Of a stretch of DNA of 64,000 bases, positions 53,677-61,994 are shown in pieces; the first letter of the stretch is position 1, and every line of letters starts with the position of its first letter. The stretch lies in assembly GCA_017599285.1 (NCBI GenBank), contig JAGFXX010000001.1, positions 1-64,000 on the forward strand, written 5' to 3'. Below the pieces are notes generated by a model. The model made no database searches. It saw nothing but the letters and a program-made list of their open reading frames with translations, and was not told where the DNA came from. Source of the DNA: Cereibacter azotoformans. GTDB taxonomy: Bacteria > Pseudomonadota > Alphaproteobacteria > Rhodobacterales > Rhodobacteraceae. The translations under genes were made by a program, and so were the position numbers.

Positions 53677-54615
53677 TCAGGGACGCGGCGAGGCCGCCCG
53701 GCGCAGCCGGTCGTTGATCGCGCGGCCGAGCCCCCTCTCGGGCACCGGGGCGACGGCGATCGGCCGGCCCAGCCGGTCGGCCTGCCGCAGCAGATGGAAG
53801 AGGTTGGCCGCCGCCTCGACGAGGTCGCCGCCGGGCGACAGGTTCAGCGGACCGCCGGTGCGCCCGAAGCCGATCCAGGTTTCGTCCGGCGCGGCCTCGG
53901 TGGCGCCCAGCCGAACGGGCGCGTCGGGCGCGTAGTGCGAGGAGAGCTGGCCCGGCGCCGATGGCCGCTCGGAGCTGCCGCCGGTGATCAGCGGCTGGCC
54001 GATGCAGTCCTCCAGCGCCTCGACGGGCAGCCCGCCGGGCCGGAGCAGGAGCGGCGGATCCCCCGGCGCGACGATGGTCGATTCCACCCCCACCTCGCAG
54101 GCGCCGCCGTCGAGCACCGCCTCGATCCGCCCGGCCAGCCCCTCCAGCACATGTTCGGGACGGGTCGGGCTGACGCGGCCCGAGGGATTGGCCGACGGCG
54201 CGGCCAGCGGGCCCCCGAAGGCGCGCATCAGCCGCTGGGCAAGCGGGTGGGCGGGCACCCGGATCGCCACCGTCGGAAGGCCGGCCGACACGAGGGGCGA
54301 GACCGGCTCGCCCTCGAGCGGCAGGACGAGGGTCAGGGGGCCGGGCCAGAAGGTCTCGGCCAGCCGCAGCGCCTCGGCGTCGAACCGGGCGTAACGGCAG
54401 GCGGCCTCCAGATCCGGCACATGGACGATCAGCGGGTTGAACTGCGGCCGGCCCTTCGCCTCGAAGATCCGCGCCACGGCCCGGTCGTTACGCGCGTCGC
54501 CCGCGAGGCCATAGACCGTCTCGGTCGGCAGAGCCACGAGCCCGCCCCCGGCCAGGATCCGGGCGGCTTCGGCCACACCTTCGGGCGTGGCGGGCAGAAG
54601 GCGGGTGTCAATCAT
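53677..54615 (-). CDS. L-threonylcarbamoyladenylate synthase (Sua5-type)
   Basis: A 312-residue Sua5/YrdC enzyme that makes threonylcarbamoyl-AMP for t6A37 in tRNA. YrdC domain about 1-200 (GGLVALPTETVYGLAGDARN, KGRPQFNPLIVHV, WPGPLTLVLPL, APSANPSGRVSPT, VESTIV) followed by the Sua5-specific C-terminal domain (APGQLSSHYAPDAPVRLG to the end), so it is the long Sua5 rather than short TsaC form. ATG at 54615 opens the conserved part. Divergent from the acyl-CoA dehydrogenase gene across 108 bases. Confidence 0.93.
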   Translation of the reverse strand: MIDTRLLPATPEGVAEAARILAGGGLVALPTETVYGLAGDARNDRAVARIFEAKGRPQFNPLIVHVPDLEAACRYARFDAEALRLAETFWPGPLTLVLPLEGEPVSPLVSAGLPTVAIRVPAHPLAQRLMRAFGGPLAAPSANPSGRVSPTRPEHVLEGLAGRIEAVLDGGACEVGVESTIVAPGDPPLLLRPGGLPVEALEDCIGQPLITGGSSERPSAPGQLSSHYAPDAPVRLGATEAAPDETWIGFGRTGGPLNLSPGGDLVEAAANLFHLLRQADRLGRPIAVAPVPERGLGRAINDRLRRAASPRP

Positions 54616-54723
54616 CGCGTGACGCAGCGTTCGAGCTTGAGGATGGAGGCGCGTGAGGTAGGCTTCGGGCTGACTTAGACCCGTCCGGCGCCTTTGCCAA
54701 GGCAGCCCCTCCCGGAGGACCCA

Positions 54724-56412
54724 ATGCCCTATCGCGCCCCCCTGGCAGACTACCGCTTCCTTCTGGGCCATGTGGTCGGCCTCGATCAGGTGGCCGCGAC
54801 GGACCGCTTCGCGGAAGCGACGCCCGAAACGGTCGAGGCGATCCTGACCGAGGCGGGCAAGCTCTGCGAGGAGGTGCTGGCGCCTCTGCAGCGGCCGGGC
54901 GACATGCATCCCGCGCGGCTCGAGAACGGGGTCGTGCGCACCCCGCCGGGCTACGCCGAGGGATACCGCGCCATCGCCGAGGGCGGCTGGGTCGGGATTG
55001 CGGCCGATCCCGCGCACGGCGGGATGGGCCTGCCCATGGCGGTGACGACGGCGGTGAACGAGATGATGTCGGCGGCCTGCCTGTCGCTGCAACTGAACCC
55101 GCTGCTGACGCAGGGCCAGATCGAGGCGCTCGAGCATCACGCTTCGGACGAGCTGAAGGCGCTCTATCTGCCGAAACTCATCTCGGGCGAGTGGAGCGGC
55201 ACCATGAACCTGACCGAGCCGCAGGCGGGCTCGGACGTGGGGGCCGTTCGGACAAGGGCCGAGCCGCTTCCCGACGGGACCCATGCGATCACCGGCCAGA
55301 AGATCTACATCACCTGGGGCGACACCGACTTCAACGCGAACGTCTGCCATCTGGTGCTGGCGCGCCTGCCGGACGCCGAGCCGGGCACACGCGGGATCAG
55401 CCTCTTCCTCGTGCCGAAATTCCTGCCCGACGCGGACGGCAACCCGGGGCCCCGCAACGCGGTCTCGGTGGTGAGCCTCGAGGAGAAGCTGGGCCTGCAT
55501 GGCTCGCCCACGGCGGTGATGGATTACGCCGAAGCGAAGGGTTGGCTGGTGGGGGCGCCGCACAAGGGGATGGCCGCCATGTTCACCATGATGAACAACG
55601 CCCGCCTCGGCGTGGGGGCGCAGGGCGTGGGTGTGGCCGAGGCCGCGACGCAGGCCGCCGTGGCCTATGCGATGGAGCGGCGGCAGGGCGGGCAGGGCAC
55701 CATCATCGGCCATGCCGACGTGCGGCGGATGCTGGCGGTGATGCGCGCCGAGACCTTCTCGGCGCGCGCCATCGCGCTGGCCTGCGCGGTGGCGATCGAC
55801 ATGGGCCGCGCGACGGGTCAGGCCGAGTGGCAGGCGCGGGCGGCGCTGCTGACGCCGATCGCCAAGGCCTACGGCACCGATGTGGGGATCGAGGTCGCCT
55901 CGATGGGGGTGCAGGTCCACGGCGGCACGGGCTTCATCGAGGGCACCGGCGCGGCGCAGTTCCTGCGCGACGTGCGGGTGACGGCGATCTACGAGGGCAC
56001 GAACGGCATCCAGGCGATGGACCTCGTGGGGCGCAAGATGATGGACGGCGGCGAGGCCGCCTTCCGCCTGCTGCAGGAGATCGAGGACGCGGCCGAGACC
56101 GCGCGCCACACGCGGCCCGAGCTGGCCAACGATGTCTGGGCCGCGACCGAGGCGCTGCGCGAGGCGACCGAGCTTCTGGTGGGGCAGGAGATGCAGGACC
56201 GTTTCGCCGGCGCGGTTCCCTACTTGCGCGCCTTCGCCCGCGTGCTGGGCGCGCATTACCACCTGACGGCCGCCGTGGCCGATCCCGCGCGCGAGCCGCT
56301 GGCGCGGGTCGCGATCCGCAGGCTCCTGCCCGAACATGCGGCGCTTCTCGCGCAGGTGCGCGAGGGGGCAGCGGGTCTCTATGCGCTCTCGCCCGAGGAT
56401 CTTGCGGCGTGA
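54724..56412 (+). CDS. Acyl-CoA dehydrogenase, DmdC-like (3-methylmercaptopropionyl-CoA dehydrogenase family)
   Basis: A 562-residue long acyl-CoA dehydrogenase. The N-terminus PYRAPLADYRFLLGHVVGLD, MNLTEPQAGSDVGAVRTRAE, GQKIYITWGD, VGAQGVGVAEAATQAAVAYA and YEGTNGIQAMDLVGRK (catalytic Glu region) follow the DmdC group, which oxidises methylmercaptopropionyl-CoA to the acryloyl product during DMSP demethylation. No dmdA, dmdB or dmdD gene is near, so another acyl-CoA could be the substrate. GGAGGACCCA precedes the ATG. Its stop overlaps the MBL gene start (GTGA). Confidence 0.85.
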   Translation: MPYRAPLADYRFLLGHVVGLDQVAATDRFAEATPETVEAILTEAGKLCEEVLAPLQRPGDMHPARLENGVVRTPPGYAEGYRAIAEGGWVGIAADPAHGGMGLPMAVTTAVNEMMSAACLSLQLNPLLTQGQIEALEHHASDELKALYLPKLISGEWSGTMNLTEPQAGSDVGAVRTRAEPLPDGTHAITGQKIYITWGDTDFNANVCHLVLARLPDAEPGTRGISLFLVPKFLPDADGNPGPRNAVSVVSLEEKLGLHGSPTAVMDYAEAKGWLVGAPHKGMAAMFTMMNNARLGVGAQGVGVAEAATQAAVAYAMERRQGGQGTIIGHADVRRMLAVMRAETFSARAIALACAVAIDMGRATGQAEWQARAALLTPIAKAYGTDVGIEVASMGVQVHGGTGFIEGTGAAQFLRDVRVTAIYEGTNGIQAMDLVGRKMMDGGEAAFRLLQEIEDAAETARHTRPELANDVWAATEALREATELLVGQEMQDRFAGAVPYLRAFARVLGAHYHLTAAVADPAREPLARVAIRRLLPEHAALLAQVREGAAGLYALSPEDLAA

Positions 56413-57443
56413 CCTGCCAGATCCGCACGCCCTTCGGGATGCCTCCCGAAGAGGGCGCCGCCATTCCGCTGGCCGAAGGGGTGCTCTGGCTGCGCCTGCC
56501 GCTGCCGATGCAGCTCGACCATGTGAATGTCTTTGCGCTGGATGACGGCGACGGCTGGACGCTGGTCGATACCGGCTTCGACAGCCGCCGTGGCCGCGCG
56601 ATCTGGGAGCGTCTGATGGCGGGGCCGCTGGGCGGGCGGCCGGTCCGGCGGGTGATCGTGACCCATTACCATCCCGATCATGTGGGCCTCGCCGGCTGGT
56701 TCCAGTCGATGGGGGCCGAGCTTGTGACGACCCGCACCTCGTGGCTTTACGCGCGGATGCTGGTGCTGGATGTGCAGGAGGTGCCCGCGGCCGAGACGCT
56801 GGACTTCTGGCGCGGCGCGGGGATGCCTCCGGCCATGCTGGCCGAGCGCGCGGCCGAGCGTCCCTTCAACTTCTCCGACATGGTGGCGCCGCTGCCGCTG
56901 GGCTTCACCCGGATCGTCGAGGGCTCGGAACTCGTGGCGGGCGGGCGGCGCTGGCGGGTGCGGATCGGGCACGGCCACGCGCCCGAACATGCCACGCTCT
57001 GGAGTCTCGACGACGATCTCGTGCTGGGCGGCGACCAGCTTCTGCCGGGGATCTCGGCCAACATCGGCGTCTATGCCTCCGAGCCCGAGGCCGACCCGCT
57101 GGCCGACTGGCTCGAGTCCTGCCGGGCCTTTCAGGCGCATGCGGAGGCGCGGCATCTGGTCCTGCCCGGTCACAAGCTGCCCTTCACCGGCCTGCCGCTC
57201 CGCCTGCGCCAGATGATCGAGAACCACGAGGGCGCGCTCGACCGCCTGCGCGCGCATCTCGTGGAACCTCGGACGGCCGTCCAGTGTTTTGTGCCGTTGT
57301 TCGGGCGCGAACTCACCGGCACCGCCTATGGAATGGGGCTGGTCGAGGCGGTGGCGCATCTGAACCACCTCTGGCACCGCGGAGAGGCGGTTCGGCGGCG
57401 CGGGTCGGAGGGCGCGTGGATCTGGCAGCGGGCGGGGGACTGA
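56409..57443 (+). CDS. Metallo-beta-lactamase-fold hydrolase
   Basis: A 344-residue MBL-fold protein with HxHxDH metal motif THYHPDHVGLAGW (H86, H88, D90, H91), a later ligand aspartate in DLVLGGDQLLPGIS and histidine in LVLPGHKLPF, and a C-terminal helical domain (about 250-344) with LVEAVAHLNHLWHRGE. It begins with GTG overlapping the acyl-CoA dehydrogenase stop by 4 bases, so it is coupled to that enzyme; a thioester hydrolase or detoxifying role in the same pathway is plausible but unproven. GTG was chosen since no ATG precedes the conserved fold. Confidence 0.83.
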   Translation: MTCQIRTPFGMPPEEGAAIPLAEGVLWLRLPLPMQLDHVNVFALDDGDGWTLVDTGFDSRRGRAIWERLMAGPLGGRPVRRVIVTHYHPDHVGLAGWFQSMGAELVTTRTSWLYARMLVLDVQEVPAAETLDFWRGAGMPPAMLAERAAERPFNFSDMVAPLPLGFTRIVEGSELVAGGRRWRVRIGHGHAPEHATLWSLDDDLVLGGDQLLPGISANIGVYASEPEADPLADWLESCRAFQAHAEARHLVLPGHKLPFTGLPLRLRQMIENHEGALDRLRAHLVEPRTAVQCFVPLFGRELTGTAYGMGLVEAVAHLNHLWHRGEAVRRRGSEGAWIWQRAGD

Positions 57444-57533
57444 CCGCCGTCCGATCCGGTGCCCGGGGCCGAACCGCGTGACAGAAGCGAGGAAGTCGGA
57501 TAGATGGCGAAAGACAACAAGGGAACCGGACCG

Positions 57534-57689
57534 ATGGCAGATCACACGCACCCCGCGCACGGGCATGTGCCCGGCACGATGGACATCCGCGAGCAGCAGA
57601 AGACCTTTGCGGCCTTCATCCGCATGGTCTCGTGGGGCGCGGTCATCATCGTCGCCGTCCTGATCTTCCTCGCCCTCGCCAACGTCTGA
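57534..57689 (+). CDS. aa3-type cytochrome c oxidase subunit IV
   Basis: A 51-residue one-helix protein: MADHTHPAHGHVPGTMDIRE, then the helix at about 26-48 (MVSWGAVIIVAVLIFLALA). This matches, as I recall, the 51-residue subunit IV found in the R. sphaeroides aa3 oxidase structure. An in-frame ATG at 57504 with a good GAGGAAG site would add ten residues (MAKDNKGTGP); I kept the shorter form for its match in length. Genes for the other subunits are not in this window. Confidence 0.85.
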   Translation: MADHTHPAHGHVPGTMDIREQQKTFAAFIRMVSWGAVIIVAVLIFLALANV

Positions 57690-57722
57690 CGCCTCCTGCG
57701 GGCGACGCACACTGGACAGATC

Positions 57723-58334
57723 ATGCGCCACTTCCTCTTCTGCGTCGCCTTCCTGGCGCTGGCCGCCTGTGGCGGTGCCGAGCCGGTCTGGGCGCCGGAC
57801 GAACAGGTGACCCGCGCCCAGTTTGTCTCGGACGAACCGACCTCGATCACCCTTTTCACCGTGACGCGGGTGATGGACGGGGCGGGGGCTCATTCGGGGC
57901 TGCTGATCAACGGCTCGCAGGTGATCATGTTCGATCCCGCGGGCAGCTGGCACCATCCCGCGCTGCCCGAGCGGAACGACGTCCATTTCGGTGTCACGCC
58001 GAAGGTCGTGTCCTACTACATCGACTATCACGCGCGCGAGACCTTCGACGTGCATGAGCAGACGGTGCTGGTCTCGCCCGACATCGCCGAGACGGTGATG
58101 CGGCGGGCGATGGCCTATGGCGCGGTGCCCAAGGCCAACTGCGCGCGCGCGATCTCGACCATCCTGCACGGCACGCCGGGGATGGAGCAGATCGGCGTGA
58201 CATGGTTCCCGAACCGGCTCAGGGCCGAGTTCGACAAGCTGCCGGGCGTCACCACCCGCACCATCCGCGACGACGATGCCGACGACAATCACGGCGTGCT
58301 GATCGTCCAGCAGGGCGATCCGCGGCTGGGCTGA
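57723..58334 (+). CDS. Putative lipoprotein with NlpC/P60-like Cys-His arrangement, unknown function
   Basis: A 203-residue lipoprotein: signal MRHFLFCVAFLALAAC with lipobox LAAC (Cys16). The mature part has GAHSGLLINGSQVIMFDPAGSW (H57, D71) and later AVPKANCARAISTIL (C140) followed by PGMEQIGVTWFPNRL. A His-containing segment before a Cys-containing segment recalls permuted NlpC/P60 (papain-like) hydrolases, but this is only a resemblance. Preceded by cytochrome oxidase subunit IV by 33 bases; converges on azlD. Confidence 0.8.
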   Translation: MRHFLFCVAFLALAACGGAEPVWAPDEQVTRAQFVSDEPTSITLFTVTRVMDGAGAHSGLLINGSQVIMFDPAGSWHHPALPERNDVHFGVTPKVVSYYIDYHARETFDVHEQTVLVSPDIAETVMRRAMAYGAVPKANCARAISTILHGTPGMEQIGVTWFPNRLRAEFDKLPGVTTRTIRDDDADDNHGVLIVQQGDPRLG

Positions 58335-58343
58335 GGGGGCCTC

Positions 58344-58676
58344 TCAGAGCCCCATCAGCCAGGGCGTGAGGTAAAGCACGGCCGCCCCGCCGAAGATCGC
58401 GGCGAACACGTTGCGCGTCACCAGGCCGACCCCGACCGTCGCGATGGCGGCGGCCAGGCGCGCGGGATCGGTGACTCCCCCGGTGGCCGGCGGCCAGAGG
58501 ACGAGCGGCGCGACCAGCCCCGGCAGGACCGCCACGGGCGTGTAGCGCAGCAGCCTCAGCGCCCAGACCGGCAGCGACCGGCTGCCGATCAGCCCGAGGA
58601 AGGAAAAGCGCAACAGGAACGTGCCGAGCCCCAGCACGATCATCACGGTCCAGACCTGGCTGGTGTTCTCGATCAT
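58344..58676 (-). CDS. azlD: AzlD-family branched-chain amino-acid exporter small subunit
   Basis: A 110-residue protein with four hydrophobic segments: VWTVMIVLGLGTFLLRFSFLGLIG, VLPGLVAPLVLW, LAAAIATVGVGLVTRN and AAIFGGAAVLYLTPWLMG. The TFLLRFSF start and RYTPVAVLPGLVAP motif are AzlD hallmarks. It partners AzlC in export of branched-chain amino acids or analogues. Overlaps azlC by 4 bases (ATGA), so the two are coupled. Confidence 0.88.
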   Translation of the reverse strand: MIENTSQVWTVMIVLGLGTFLLRFSFLGLIGSRSLPVWALRLLRYTPVAVLPGLVAPLVLWPPATGGVTDPARLAAAIATVGVGLVTRNVFAAIFGGAAVLYLTPWLMGL

Positions 58677-59380
58677 GCGACGCGCCTCCGTTCCGTCCAG
58701 GCCTCGACCTGCGCCCCCGTCACCATCGCGACCAGCGCGGCCACCAGAAGCCCGCCGTTGTAGGGAATGAAGGCCAGCGCCAGCGACAGGGCCACCGACA
58801 CGCCGGCCGCGGCGATATGGGCCGGCGTGCGCAACAGCGGCGCGATCATGGCCAGGAAGGTGATCGGCACCGCGAAATCAAGTGCGAACTCAGGCGGGAT
58901 CCGGGTGCCGAGCCTGGCGCCGGCATAGGTTGCCGCATACCACAGCGGGCAGATCGGCAGCACGGTGCCGAAGAAGAAGGCGACCTTCTCTCCGAGGCTC
59001 TGCTGCGGGTTCCGCTCGTATTCGATCATCGAGGCGGCGTAGGTCTGGTCCACGAGGCAATAGGCGATCAGCGCCCGCATCCCGGTGGGGGCCTTGCCCA
59101 GATGGGGCGTGAGCGAGGCCGAATACATCGCCATCCGCAGGTTCACCGCCAGCGAGGTGGCGAGAATGATCAGCGTCGGCGCATGGTCGGCCATCATCTG
59201 CACGGCCGCGAACTGGGCCGCGCCCGCGATGACGATGATGGAAAAGCCCATGACCTCGACGATGTCGAGGCCGGCCTCGGTGCCGACCACGCCGAACAGC
59301 AGCCCGAAGGGCGCGATCACCAGCGAGAAGGGCAGGGCAGCCCAGAGGCCGCGCAGGAAGGCGGAACGTCGGATGGACAT
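58673..59380 (-). CDS. azlC: AzlC-family branched-chain amino-acid exporter large subunit
   Basis: A 235-residue inner-membrane protein with the AzlC signature: FSLVIAPFGLLFGVVGTEAGL, IIVIAGAAQFAAVQMMADHAP, LATSLAVNLRMAMYSASLTPHLG, and FFFGTVLPICPLWYAATYAGARLG. Several further helices follow. First gene of azlCD. Divergent from mobA across 76 bases. Substrate range is inferred from the family. Confidence 0.9.
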   Translation of the reverse strand: MSIRRSAFLRGLWAALPFSLVIAPFGLLFGVVGTEAGLDIVEVMGFSIIVIAGAAQFAAVQMMADHAPTLIILATSLAVNLRMAMYSASLTPHLGKAPTGMRALIAYCLVDQTYAASMIEYERNPQQSLGEKVAFFFGTVLPICPLWYAATYAGARLGTRIPPEFALDFAVPITFLAMIAPLLRTPAHIAAAGVSVALSLALAFIPYNGGLLVAALVAMVTGAQVEAWTERRRVA

Positions 59381-59456
59381 GGCAGGAACCTTCGGGTTGT
59401 CGGCCGCGACTCTTGCGCTTAGGGCTTCTCGCCGGGCGATGCAATCGGAGGCTGAG

Positions 59457-60038
59457 ATGAGGCTTTACGGTCTGATCCTTGCGGGCGGGCAGGGGCGGCG
59501 CATGGGCGGCACGGACAAGGCGTTCGTGACGCTGGCGGGGCGGCCCCTGGTGCGGCATGTGGCCGAGCGGCTGGCCCCGCAGGTCGAGGAACTGGCCATC
59601 AGCGCCAACGGCGATCCCGCGCGCTTTGCGCAGCTCGGACTGCCGGTGCTGCCGGACGCCCATCCGCAGGGGCCGCTATCGGGCGTGCTTGCGGGGCTGC
59701 GCTGGGCCGCGGCCGCGGAGGCGGATGCGCTGGTCACGGCGCCGGTGGACACGCCCTTCCTGCCCGGCGATCTGGCGCCGAGGCTCTGGCTGGCGGGCGA
59801 TGGCGGCTGCGCGGTGGCCGAGGCGGGCGGACGCACCCATCCGGCCTGCGGCCTCTGGCCGGTGGCGCTGGCCGAGGATCTCGACCGCTGGCTCGCCTCG
59901 GGCGAGGCGCGGGTGATGGGCTTTGCGGCGCGGCATGGGGCCGCACGGGCTGGATTTCCCGATGAAAACGCCTTCCTGAACCTCAACGCGCCCGAGGATC
60001 TCGCGCGCGCCGAATCACTTTGGCGGACGGGTGCATGA
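59457..60038 (+). CDS. mobA: Molybdenum cofactor guanylyltransferase
   Basis: A 193-residue MobA that links GMP to molybdopterin to make Mo-bis-MGD cofactor. LYGLILAGGQGRRMGGTDKAFVTLAGRPL is the nucleotide-binding start, DAHPQGPLSGVLAGLRWA and VTAPVDTPFLPGDL follow, and FLNLNAPEDLARAE ends it. GGAGGCTGAG precedes the ATG at 59457. It overlaps mobB by 4 bases (ATGA). Confidence 0.94.
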   Translation: MRLYGLILAGGQGRRMGGTDKAFVTLAGRPLVRHVAERLAPQVEELAISANGDPARFAQLGLPVLPDAHPQGPLSGVLAGLRWAAAAEADALVTAPVDTPFLPGDLAPRLWLAGDGGCAVAEAGGRTHPACGLWPVALAEDLDRWLASGEARVMGFAARHGAARAGFPDENAFLNLNAPEDLARAESLWRTGA

Positions 60039-61393
60039 GGATCTACGGGATCATCGGCTGGAAGGGCGCGGGCAAGACCTGCCTTGTGGAGCGGCTGGTC
60101 GCCGCCATCGGCGCGCGCGGCTTCAGCGTCTCGACGGTCAAGCACAGCCATCACGACGTGGATCCCGACCGCCCCGGCAGCGACAGCCACCGCCATCGGG
60201 TCGCGGGCGCGTCCGAGGTGGTGCTGGCCGGGCCCGGCCGCTTCGTTCTCACGCACGAACACCGGGGCGAGGCGCCCCGCCTCGCGGCGATCCTCGACCG
60301 GATGGCGCCGGTCGATCTGGTGCTGGTCGAAGGGTTCAAGTCCGAACCCCATCCCAGGATCGAGGTCTTCCGCGAGGGCGCGGGCCATGCGCCGATCCAG
60401 CCCGAGGACCCCTGGGTGCGCGCCGTGGCCAGCGACGCCGCGCTTGCGCTTCCGGTGCCGGTGCTGGACCTCGACGACACCGAGGCGGTGGCGGATTTCA
60501 TCCTGAAGGATTCGGGGCTCGTGCGGTCGGGCTTCGACACGGTGATCGCGGTGGACTGGTCGGGCGCCTCGGTGCCCTCGCCGCGCAAGCCCTCGTCGGA
60601 CGCGATCTGGATCGGCGTGGCCTCGCCCCTTGGTGAGACGGTCAGCTACCACCGCACGCGCGCCGATGCCGAGGCGCATCTGAACGACCTCTTCGCCTTC
60701 GAACTGGTCGCGGGGCGGCGGGTTCTGGCGGGCTTCGACTTCCCCTTCGGCTATCCCGAGGGCTTTGCCTCCCGTCTGACGGGCGCGGCCTTCGCGCCCG
60801 CGCTCTGGGAGTGGCTCGAGGCCCGGATCGAGGACGGGCCCGACAATGCCAACAACCGCTTCCAGCTGGCCGACCGGATCAACGCCGACCTTCCCGGCGA
60901 GGGGCCTTTCTGGGGCCGGCCGGGCGGGCTCGATCTGGCCCATCTGCCCGACCGCAAGCTCTGCGACCATGCCGCCCTCGGCTTGGCCGAGCGGCGCCGG
61001 GTGGAACTGGCCGTGCCCAAGGCCCATCCGGTCTGGAAGCTCTACACGACCGGATCGGTCGGCTCGCAGGCGCTGCTCGGACTGCCGGTGATTGCCCGGC
61101 TGCGCCGCCGCTTCCACGCGCAGGCCTGGCCGTTCGAGCCGGCCTCAGGGCCGCTCGTGGTGGCCGAGATCTACCCGTCGCTCCTCGGGCCCGCCATCGC
61201 CAAGGCCACCCGAGACGGCGAGATCAAGGATTCCGCGCAGGTGCGGCTGATGGCGCGCGCGCTCTGGCGCATGGCGCGGGACGGCTCGCTGTCCGAGCTG
61301 CTCGAGGATGTGCCCGACTGGCCCGGACGCCGGGAAGAGGGCTGGATCCTCGGTGCGGGCCACGCCGAGCAGCTTCGGCTGGCCCTGATATGA
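60035..61393 (+). CDS. mobB: MobB GTPase fused to a C-terminal RNase-H-like domain of unknown function
   Basis: A 452-residue protein, where MobB alone has about 170. Residues 1-165 are MobB (P-loop GWKGAGKT 8-15, VKHSHHDVDPDRPGSDSHRH, LVLVEGFKSEPHPRIEV), helping MGD synthesis with MobA. Residues 168-452 are a second domain: VIAVDWSGASVPSPRKPSSD, ILAGFDFPFGYP-like (VLAGFDFPFGYPEGFA), DNANNRFQLADRIN, KLYTTGSVGSQALLGLPVI, VAEIYPSLLGP and IKDSAQVRLMARAL. Its acid residues and strand pattern recall DUF429-type RNase-H-fold proteins; the role is unknown. Coupled to mobA and the GNAT gene by ATGA overlaps. Confidence 0.85.
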   Translation: MRIYGIIGWKGAGKTCLVERLVAAIGARGFSVSTVKHSHHDVDPDRPGSDSHRHRVAGASEVVLAGPGRFVLTHEHRGEAPRLAAILDRMAPVDLVLVEGFKSEPHPRIEVFREGAGHAPIQPEDPWVRAVASDAALALPVPVLDLDDTEAVADFILKDSGLVRSGFDTVIAVDWSGASVPSPRKPSSDAIWIGVASPLGETVSYHRTRADAEAHLNDLFAFELVAGRRVLAGFDFPFGYPEGFASRLTGAAFAPALWEWLEARIEDGPDNANNRFQLADRINADLPGEGPFWGRPGGLDLAHLPDRKLCDHAALGLAERRRVELAVPKAHPVWKLYTTGSVGSQALLGLPVIARLRRRFHAQAWPFEPASGPLVVAEIYPSLLGPAIAKATRDGEIKDSAQVRLMARALWRMARDGSLSELLEDVPDWPGRREEGWILGAGHAEQLRLALI

Positions 61394-61980
61394 GGATCGA
61401 ACTCAGGCGCGGCTTGCCGTCGGGGCAGAGGCGGCTGGCGGCCGAACTCTACTGGCAGGCCTTCGGCGGCAAGCTCGACCGGGTGATGGGCCCCGAGCCC
61501 CGGGCGCTGGACTTCCTCGAGCGGGTGATGCGGGCCGATCATGCGATCGCCGCCCTCGACGGTGAGGGGCGGTTGCAGGGGCTCGCGGGCTTCAAGACGC
61601 CCGCGGGCGGGTTCGCCGGTGGCACCTTCGCCGACATGCGGGCGGTCTATGGCGTCTGGGGCGGAACCTGGCGCGCGCTGATCCTGCGCGCGCTTCAGAG
61701 CGAGGTGGACAATGACCGCTTCCTGCTCGACGGGATCTGCGTCGCGCGCGACATGCGCAGCCAGGGGATCGGCAGCGCGCTTCTGGCCGAGATCTGCGAC
61801 GAGGCGCGGCGGCGCGGCTACGCGTCCGTCCGGCTCGACGTGATCGACAGCAACTGGCGCGCCCGCGCCCTTTACGAGCGGCAGGGGTTCGTTGCGATCC
61901 GCAGCCACGGGATCGGGGCTCTGCGCCATGTCTTCGGCTTCAAGGCCGCCATCACCATGGTGAGGCCCGCCGGCCGCTGA
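61390..61980 (+). CDS. GNAT-family N-acetyltransferase
   Basis: A 196-residue acetyltransferase. The acetyl-CoA site is DGICVARDMRSQGIGSALLAEICDEARRRG (about 115-145), followed by VRLDVIDSNWRARALYERQGF typical of the family. The N-terminal 80 residues (LAAELYWQAFGGKLDRVMGPE) are similar to GNATs next to other genes in Rhodobacterales. Starts in an ATGA overlap with the mobB fusion, so it is the third gene of a coupled operon. Substrate unknown. Converges on plsC, 14 bases away. Confidence 0.87.
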   Translation: MRIELRRGLPSGQRRLAAELYWQAFGGKLDRVMGPEPRALDFLERVMRADHAIAALDGEGRLQGLAGFKTPAGGFAGGTFADMRAVYGVWGGTWRALILRALQSEVDNDRFLLDGICVARDMRSQGIGSALLAEICDEARRRGYASVRLDVIDSNWRARALYERQGFVAIRSHGIGALRHVFGFKAAITMVRPAGR

Positions 61981-61994
61981 CCGCCAAGGCGGCC

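Noticed and set aside
53677-56337. An 886-codon minus frame that would extend the Sua5-type protein upstream through the acyl-CoA dehydrogenase gene
   Set aside because: Only the last 312 codons (from 54615) are conserved; the rest is antisense to a clear acyl-CoA dehydrogenase.
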